Of a DNA stretch of 64,000 nt, positions 57,107 through 64,000 are shown piece by piece. The notes below the pieces were generated by a model. It searched no databases. It was not told the DNA's origin and saw only the letters and a list, made by a program, of their open reading frames with translations. Source of the DNA: Eudorina sp. 2006-703-Eu-15 (lineage: Eukaryota > Chlorophyta > Chlorophyceae > Chlamydomonadales > Volvocaceae); contig BDSI01000048.1 in assembly GCA_003117195.1 (NCBI GenBank), positions 459,477 to 523,476 of the forward strand. Reading direction: 5' to 3'. The first letter of the stretch is position 1, and every line of letters starts with the position of its first letter. The position numbers and the translations under genes were made by a program.

Positions 57107-59414
57107 GTGTTCAACCGGTGCTGCCTCTCGGACCTGGCTTGCTCGCAACTACAACAACCAGAGGACCTTTGGGCCGGCCTACCACTTGATCTGGCCTTGC
57201 GTGTTTGTTCTCGCCTGTCACCCAACGAGGTCACGTGCAACGTTCGGCCGCTATGCAAGGCTGCCGCGGCCAGGTTCAGTGCATTACAGCACCGCACCAT
57301 TCAATTGGCGCAGCCTGTACCGCCAGAAGCCTTTTTGAGGCATTGGAGCCGACCCGGGGCAGTGCGCTCCCTTACCTACAAGGAGCGCGAGAAGCTGCTG
57401 TTGCTGACTGCGGGCAGTGGCGGCAGCCCTGCCAACGTATTTGTGGCACTGGGGGCGACCCGGATGCGCCCTAGCCTTTGGCCTGCCAAAGAAATCGTTT
57501 CTGCGGCGACCAAAGCCGGGTGCCTGGAGACTTGCAAGCTCCTGTGGCAGCTGGACTACGAGGATGAATATGCCTACTGGATGCTCCTGAGCGCCGTGAG
57601 TGATGGCAAGCCGCATATTTGCGACTGGCTTCTGACCGAGCAGAAATCCGTCATGGACATATGCGACTGGAGAAGAGCAAGCATTATGAATCTGGGTGCG
57701 AACTGTGGGCAGCTGGCCACTTGCGCGTTCCTACACGAACAGCATGGTGTGCCGTACACATCGTCTGTGATCAACGCTGCAGCGTCGGGTGGCGACCTCG
57801 CGCGCGTCCAGTCGCTCTTACTTTCCGACGTCATTCCGGACTGGGCGGTCGTCTTGAAGGCGTTCCCTGGCGGCGAGCTGGATGCCGTCTTCCAGGATTG
57901 GATTTCGGAGGGCCGCCTGGAGCGCGTTGCTGCACTGGGTATGGCCGCCAAGGCCGGGCGGGGTCAGCTGGCTCTGCAGGTGCTGGATGGATTGGATGCC
58001 AGCGCCTGCGCTGGAACTGACGTTACACAGAAGTGGCAGTGCTGGGAGGGGGTTTTGACTTGTGCTGCGGCGAGCTGCGACCTAGCCGTGCTGGAGGCCC
58101 TGTTGCTTTGGGTTCTGAACAGCATGAACGGCGGCGCCGTGGGCCTGGCCGACAGTGCACGCGCTGAACAGCCCTACAGGTGACTGGAAGGAGAAGGCTG
58201 AGTGGCTGATGGCGGAGCCGTGGGGCTTTTCGCTTGATCCTACCGACGACGAATGAGTTCACATTCACGTGCAGCGCCATGAGGATGAGCCGCTCGCCGA
58301 CACGCTGCCTCGCCTGAAGTGGCTAAAGGAGCGAGACGTTGCAGGCGAATACCTGCTCGCATCAGTCGGTGACTTTGCTGACTGGTACGGTGTCGAGCGG
58401 GAACGGATCGATTGGGAGGGTTTGGCCGACTTTGTCGAGGCTGGCGTCTTGGATCGAAGCGAGCTCGATCGTTTTTCACGCTCCAACTGCCGTTGCTGGG
58501 CAGCGCTGCTTCTGCTGCATTCGCGCGGCTTCCGTTTTACTTCAGCCATGGTGGCGAACGCCTTGAAGGGGGTCACGGAAGTGGCGCCCCTGGAAAGGCT
58601 TCTCCAGGCACTCGGGCAGCGGATGGTATCCAATCAGGCCGTGCTTGAGGCAGCAGCGCAGTCGGGCAGTGCGGCGCTGGTGGCGTGGCTGCTGGAACAC
58701 GGCTGCAAGCTGGAAGCTAAGGTGTTGGTTGCTGCGGCGCGTGGCGGCAGTGAGGAGATGGTGGTGTGGCTGGTGAACAGGGACAGGTCCCTCAGGGAGC
58801 AGGTGAGACGGCTTACTGCGTTACTGGCTGCTGCTGTTCTGGTGCGCGCGTTTCCACACGCATTTGCGTGTCCGTCACAAGTGCCGGTCATGCCGTGACA
58901 CGCTGGCGGCGCCCCACCGCTATCCTGAAGTTGCCCGGTGGCTTTTCCACTGTATCATACAGTCGATATGTGTCTGAGTATCTTGTCGCCGATGGGTCGT
59001 GTCCCACGGCATAGTCGGACAGGAATTCTTATCCCTTGCGCATGCGTCTCACATCGGCCCCACCCAATCCTTTCCGGAATCTGCCATCTGAAGCAGTTGC
59101 TTGCATCCGCCGTCACCCTCCCCGGGCAGGTGCAGTGCTGTCTATACGCCAGTGCATGTGACAATGAAGATTTGCACATCCTGCACGTCCTGCGGGAGCT
59201 GGGCTGCCGGCCGGGCGACAACTTGACGAAGAACGTCGTCAAGACAGCATCGCTGCAGGTGCTGCAATGGATGGCGCAAGAGCGCATCCTTAACATCAAG
59301 GACGCGAGAGAGAGGCTCCTATGCAAGGACATGTATCCTCGGCAGCTCCGTATACAGCGGCTCGCCTGGCTGAACAGCCTGGATGGGGGGCCTCAAGGTG
59401 AAGGGGGTCATTGA
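57107..59414 (+). pseudogene. F-box/ankyrin-repeat-like gene with frameshift and in-frame stop
   Basis: It resembles the large volvocine family combining an F-box-like N-terminus with degenerate ankyrin repeats; the cellular role is unknown. The N-terminus EDLWAGLPLDLALRV and LSPNEVTCNVRPLCKAAAARF is F-box-like. Repeats such as LETCKLLWQLD, INAAASGGDLARVQSLL, VLEAAAQSGSAALVAWLLEHG, LVAAARGGSEEMVVWLV, LHILHVLRELGC and LQVLQWMAQE follow. The first frame ends at a stop at 58181-58183. The likely continuation (SPTGDWKEKAEWLMAEPWGF) is in another frame and meets TGA at about 58254-58256, after which family-like sequence (EDEPLADTLPRLKWLKE) continues in that frame to 58800, followed by an intron (58801-59129) and a last exon to 59414. 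I found no GT-AG intron that repairs the break. No ATG was found at the 5' end, so an upstream exon may exist. A sequencing error is the main alternative. Confidence 0.6.
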
Positions 59415-60958
59415 GGAGGGCCTTGGACTGGCAATGCCGAGCAGCCGATGAGGTTACATCTTTGCCCGGCTGAAGTAGGTGAGCGACAGCTACGGTTGGG
59501 GAGAAGGATGCCGGCCAGCCCGGAGAGTCCCGGGTGATGGGCCCGAGACAAGGTGGGTGGTTGAAACCGCAGTGACGAGGTGCAGGACATTGACAGGATT
59601 GACGACCTTGCGATCAGGTGGCGGCGGCGACAGCGGCTCCGGAGTAGCAGGGCTGAGCGCAGCCGTGTTGCCTGAGCGCTTGGGAGCGGGTGACAGATCA
59701 GGTGCTTTGATGCTTTCGGATTCGGCGCCTCGCGGGCTGGTAGTAGACAGGGCCGGCCTCTTTGGCGTGACATCTCGGGGCAGATGCTCGCTCTCGGGTC
59801 AAGGGACGCGACAGGGAAACGAAACATTGGCATGGCACTGGGCAGCACCGCAGCACCAGGGATCGTGTCCTTGGTTGTGTCATCCACTGCATGGTCCCGA
59901 GCGCCTGGTTGCCTCTCCTGATGACCCCTCCTGACTGGTTGCACACAATGTGCGGCGGAGTGGTGCGGTGTATTGCATATTAGCGTCAGCACGTGCGAGG
60001 TCCGCCACCATAGTATGCAGCTTCCACAGAAGACGTATCAAATGGCGCCCGGTGTCAGCGGTCGGACGTAGTGGGTTACGGCGAGGCCGGCGTCCCTGTA
60101 GTGGTCCGTGTGTGAACTATGGGGTTTCTTTGAACAGCGTTTGTGCCCGTGTCCTGTAATGGCATAGCGGGTGTATCTGCGTAATGGTGTACGGCGATGG
60201 CATACACGCTTGACGCTGTACGGCATTGATGGGGGCTGCAAACAGCATCGGCGCCTGCCCTTTCTTCCGAAGTGTTCAACCATTGCTACACTGCATTGCT
60301 TTGGGACGACGGAGGCTGCTGATGTTGACAGCATGTTGGCACGTGGACTCTGAAACCTCCCCTCCGAACCGTTAAAGCGCGATGCGCCCAGCAGCATTCG
60401 CACTCCAGCAAAACGCTACTCCATTCAAAATCCACGCATGTACTGGCGGACCCATCTCTGAACATGCAGCTGGACTGCTTACCTAGTACACATGCGCAAC
60501 TTCAGTCAGCCCAACAACCAGTGGTAGCTACCGCCAGGAGTTCAGGCGCCGTTGCCCACGCTACACCACACCCGCGCACTCACTGAGACGCTGACTACCA
60601 AAGTCTGCTCGTCCTTCAGTGGCCTACCCATTTCACGGCCGTGCGCTGACCGGGGGTCTCAAGCCTGAGAGCGGGAACCCCTCCTTGCCAAGAAGGCCAT
60701 TACCGACACCACACACCAGGCCGGGGAGAAGCGGACCGGCGCGCGAGGTGTCCAGCTCCGAGGCCCCAGACCAACCGAAGCCGGTGAGAGCGATCAGAGT
60801 GACGGAGTGGGCAGATCCGCTGCTCGGCTGCTGCACCCCCTGCTGCTTTCCTCCTCGACGCCGCTGCTGGTGGCTCAACGCCGGTGGAGCCAGGCTGCGT
60901 TCGGACCCTCCCAGACAAGGGCCTCCGCAGGAGCAGGATAGGTCATCAGCCCCAGCCC
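59415..60958. other. Convergent intergenic region
   Basis: It lies between the F-box/ankyrin-like gene (+) and the end of endonuclease V (-). A plus-strand TGTAA at 60155-60159 could end the former transcript. No other gene was recognised; the overlapping frames have no family resemblance. Confidence 0.5.
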
Positions 60959-63682
60959 TTAGCCGGTCATCCCCATAGCTACAGCGGCGACTCCGTGATC
61001 CCGCAGCCACTGCCGTGACCTCAGGTCTGCCTGACGTATGGGCTCCGGAACCCGATGCAGGCAGCAGCGCCGTACCAGCTCCACGGCAGTTGGCAGGCAC
61101 AGTTTGTGGCCTGTGGGGCCAGGGCGTGCCGGGGGTTGTGGTGGGGATGCGAGTGGGGGATGTGAGGCGAGGCTCCAGGGGGCGGCACCCTCGCACCGCA
61201 GGTGATCGGATGGGGCGGTATGGAAAGAGTTGGCGGGTGGAATGGATGCCCCCAAAGCATTTCAAAGCACACCCACGGCCGGTTCAGGTCAACACGCACA
61301 GCCCCTGAAAGCAACCAGCCGCCTCCCGCCAGGCCCCGCTCACCCACGCTGATGAACAGCGGCTTCTTGGAGCCACCCGGGCACAGCGCCACGCCATGGA
61401 CAGTCCCGCTGTCACCCACCAGCGGCACCTGCACATCCCGCACCCCGACAGCACCAGTCCCAGCACCAGCACCAGCCCCCGCCGGCTCGCCTCCACGCCG
61501 TCCTCGCGCGTTCCGCTGCGTCACTTGGCGTCCGCCGGCGCGGCACTGGTGGGGTTGCTGGGCCGCGCCGTGGCAGCCCGCCTCGTCGCCAGAGGACGAC
61601 GCCTGATTGATGGCGGTAGAGGTGTCCCATGGGTTGGCCCCTGGGTCATCGCGCGTGTCATTCCCCGGACGCGCCGCAGGTGCGGATGCGTCTGCCGCGT
61701 CATCGGGTGGCCCGACGACGACGGAGGTACCTGCACCGTGCGAAGAATGTACCTGCGCCGTTGGTGGCGGGGACGCGGTCTCCTCTTCAGGGCACTGGCG
61801 GGTGCGGAAGTTCGCCTCTGGCCCTCCAACACCTCGACGACCGGAACCAACGGCAGACGCGTCATTGCCGACAGGGGACGCCCCTGCTGCACCAGCAGCA
61901 GCAGCAGCAGCAGCCTGAGGGCGAGACCCGACAAAATTGGGGAATCGGCCCATAAGGAAGGGGCACGCAGGCAGGTCCTGTAAACCGGGGTCACTGAAAC
62001 AGTGACACATCAGTCCGCGAGGTGCGGAGCCCCCGACTTCCATAACTGCTATCGAACCAAGAGACCTAGAGACCCCGCCGCAATCCTCAAGCCGCAACGA
62101 AGCTCCGTACATCGCGCACCGTCCATACGGTGCACGCCCGTTTCCGCCGCGCTTGAAGCCATCCGCCCCATCTGCCGCAAGCCCGCAACCCTAGCGCTGC
62201 CGATCCGTCCCTGGCTCCTCTCTTTCTCACACCCACCTGCAGCTGTCTCCGCACCTCAAAGCGGTCCAGTCCGTCCACCGCCAGAAGGTTCTTGGCGACA
62301 CCCACACTGGGGTAGCCGCACGTCACCCCCACCTGCGTGCACCCAGCGCCGCCCCGCCCAGTCCGGCACCGCCCGGCACCGCGCCGAGTTACCTCACACT
62401 CCACAGACTCTATCACACCGTTATGGGAGGCCGACATGGTTTTCATGGCGTAAGGGCTACGCAAATTGTGCGAGTATAAATTGCCACGACAAGGCACATC
62501 CGTGAACATGGGGATCCGCGGCGGTCTTTGATGCAATGACACCGTTCCGGCCGATAGGATTGGCGGATAGGATGCCGGGGCTGTGGGCGCGTGTTTACAT
62601 CATTGATCCAATCGGGAGGCGATGTGGGTTGTGCAAGATGGAAAACGACGGTGTACACGGAGGTGTAGGACGTGGACGCGCATGAGGTCACGGGCCCGGA
62701 GACGGGCCATCGAGGTACGGTGGTGCTCGGCGACTGCGGCCCCCCACGGCCCACCTGGCAGGCGCTGCCACACCCCCGCGGGTGCAGCATTCCACAACCG
62801 TCCACCAGGAGCACCTGCAGCAGTAGCAGCGGTACCGGCGGTAGCCGCGTTACAACCGCAAGGAGCGGCTACGGCAGCAGCGGACATGGCAGCAGCAGCA
62901 GCAGCAGCAGCAGCTGGTGGTTGGGGTGATTTCGTAATTACCTACCCCAACCACCGACCTACCCGGGTCCGGCCGACAGGAGCGCGCTGCAGTGGACAGC
63001 CCCCGGCCCGAACCGCAGGGCCCAGGGCCTCGGCACTGCACCTAGGCGCACGGCGGCCACACCTGGGGCTTGAGCGGGGAGGCCTCCATGCGCTGCAGCA
63101 GCCGCGCGTAGGCGTCGCACTCCCTGAAGCCCAGGTAGCCGGGCAGGTAAGGGATGGACAGGTCCACCGGCTCGTAGTCCTCGTACAGCACTCGGAGCTC
63201 CTGCGACCCGTGGGTCGGGGCGAGCGGGGGGAGCGCGGGGTAACGAGGGAACGCTGGTGCGGTTGGCCACCGTGCCAGGCAGGCATGGGAAGCGGGGCGG
63301 GGAGGGGGGCAGTCCCAGGGGTAGACGCGGGGCGCCCCGCGCCCCACGCCCCGCGGCTGGGTGTGTGCCAACTAATGGGAAAGAAGGACTGCGCCACACC
63401 GCCTGGCTGTGTGGGCGCACCGCTGCGCTGCGCGGCTCAGCGCTGACAGGGATCTATCCTCCGCGATACGAGCTGTCCGCCTGTGGCACCCACACGCTGT
63501 CGCCTGTTCGAATCCTGCCGGTGTCATCCTCGCGCTGGGCCCCCCTCGTCTCACTCAAGCTCTCAATTGCATCCCCTCCACCTCCACCTCCACCTCCGCC
63601 CGCACCTTCCCCCGGTTCTCCCTCCCACGTCTCACCGGGAAGCTGAGCACCACCAGCGCCGCCACTCCGGGACCGTGTGCTG
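60959..63682 (-). CDS. Endonuclease V, 5' exons not found
   Basis: Cleaves nucleic acid next to inosine (deaminated adenosine); eukaryotic forms act mainly on RNA. Six exons: 63682-63636, 63200-63063, 62814-62755, 62332-62237, 61977-61344, 61110-60959, with agreeing phases. Motifs: VAALVVLSFP, ELRVLYEDYEPVDLS, wedge PYLPGYLGFRE with the catalytic Glu, LLVDGCGMLHPRG with the catalytic Asp and His, PSVGVAKNLLAVDGL with the conserved Lys, LVGDSGTVHGVAL, KKPLFISVGHK, HRVPEPIRQADLRSR. The first motif of the family (GGxDxS, containing another catalytic Asp) must lie upstream; it is absent from 63683-64000, so the gene probably continues past the right edge. Exon 61977-61344 carries an insertion of about 170 Ala/Gly/Pro-rich residues between the VDGL region and the GDSG motif. 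The 63682 acceptor is tentative. Confidence 0.88.
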
Positions 63683-64000
63683 CTGCGCATGCAGGGAGCC
63701 CGTCCGGCCGCATCGCTGCGGCTTCGCCGTCACTGTCACCCTGGCCGCCGCTCCCGGAGCCGCGCCTGCCGCGGACCAAACCACACAATCCGGCCGACCG
63801 ATTGTACCGAATCTGGGCTGCCCTGGCCACCTCACCTTGTTCGGCACCTGGGTCCCCGGGTCACACTCTGTTGTGACCACCTTAACCAAAGACGCTTGCA
63901 AGCTGATGCTACCGATCTCGGATCACTCCAGGACCACTACACACTCTCTGCACCGGGTACGACCCGGGGCGGGGTCTGTGGGTGCTGGATGGATGGCGGC
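63683..64000. other. Right-edge region, probable endonuclease V intron
   Basis: No recognisable exon. A minus-strand stretch (SLVKVVTTECDPGTQVPNK) near 63843-63895 is followed by GTGAGG and could be an exon, but it lacks the expected first catalytic motif. Confidence 0.35.

Noticed and set aside
58250..58260. In-frame TGA as a selenocysteine codon in the ankyrin-like gene
   Set aside because: The family is not known to contain selenocysteine, a frameshift lies close by, and no SECIS element was seen.
63455..63535. tRNA-like sequence on the plus strand (CTGTTCGAATCCTGC and GGTGTCA)
   Set aside because: The T-stem does not pair, the acceptor stem pairs only in part, and no D-arm/A-box is present.

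Overview
The window is nuclear DNA from a green alga, most likely a volvocine chlorophyte (Chlamydomonas/Gonium/Volvox group). The evidence is GC-rich, intron-dense genes, a light-harvesting chlorophyll protein of the LHCA type, plant-type SBP and R2R3-MYB transcription factors, an alpha-tubulin acetyltransferase typical of ciliated cells, and TGTAA polyadenylation signals. Nothing prokaryotic, viral or organellar was recognised.

I rebuilt spliced genes from splice sites, reading phase and conserved motifs. Where a model is called complete, the summed exon length is a multiple of three. Left to right: (1) a 3' portion of an F-box/leucine-rich-repeat gene (+, runs off the left edge, ends 9645), whose fourth intron in the window is 4.6 kb and holds an antisense bZIP gene (-, 5586-4281); (2) an R2R3-MYB gene (-, 16096-12206); (3) UDP-N-acetylglucosamine pyrophosphorylase (+, 18316-22601, 12 exons); (4) about 5 kb with no recognisable gene; (5) the mRNA decapping enzyme DCP2 (-, from 30293), head-to-head with (6) a small RNA-binding, mRNA-export-adaptor-like gene (+, 30818-32525); (7) a CAP59/CMT1-type (GT69) glycosyltransferase fused to a C-terminal jacalin-like lectin domain (+, 34726-41891), with minisatellites in two introns; (8) an LHCA gene (-, 44394-43044); (9) an SBP-box transcription factor (-, 48292-45795); (10) a foldback element (49333-49853); (11) alpha-tubulin N-acetyltransferase (-, 53099-50245), head-to-head with (12) a Ppx/GppA exopolyphosphatase (+, to 56600); (13) an apparently broken F-box/ankyrin-like gene (+, 57107-59414); (14) endonuclease V (-, 60959 to about 63682, its first exons probably beyond the right edge).

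The genes do not form one pathway. Possible functional links are DCP2 with the export-adaptor gene (both mRNA fate, sharing a 524-bp intergenic region) and UAP with the GT69-lectin protein (nucleotide-sugar supply and glycan building). The most unusual items are the GT69-jacalin fusion, the nested bZIP gene, four GC-AG introns, the near-identical foldback arms and the unexplained 22.9-27.6 kb stretch.
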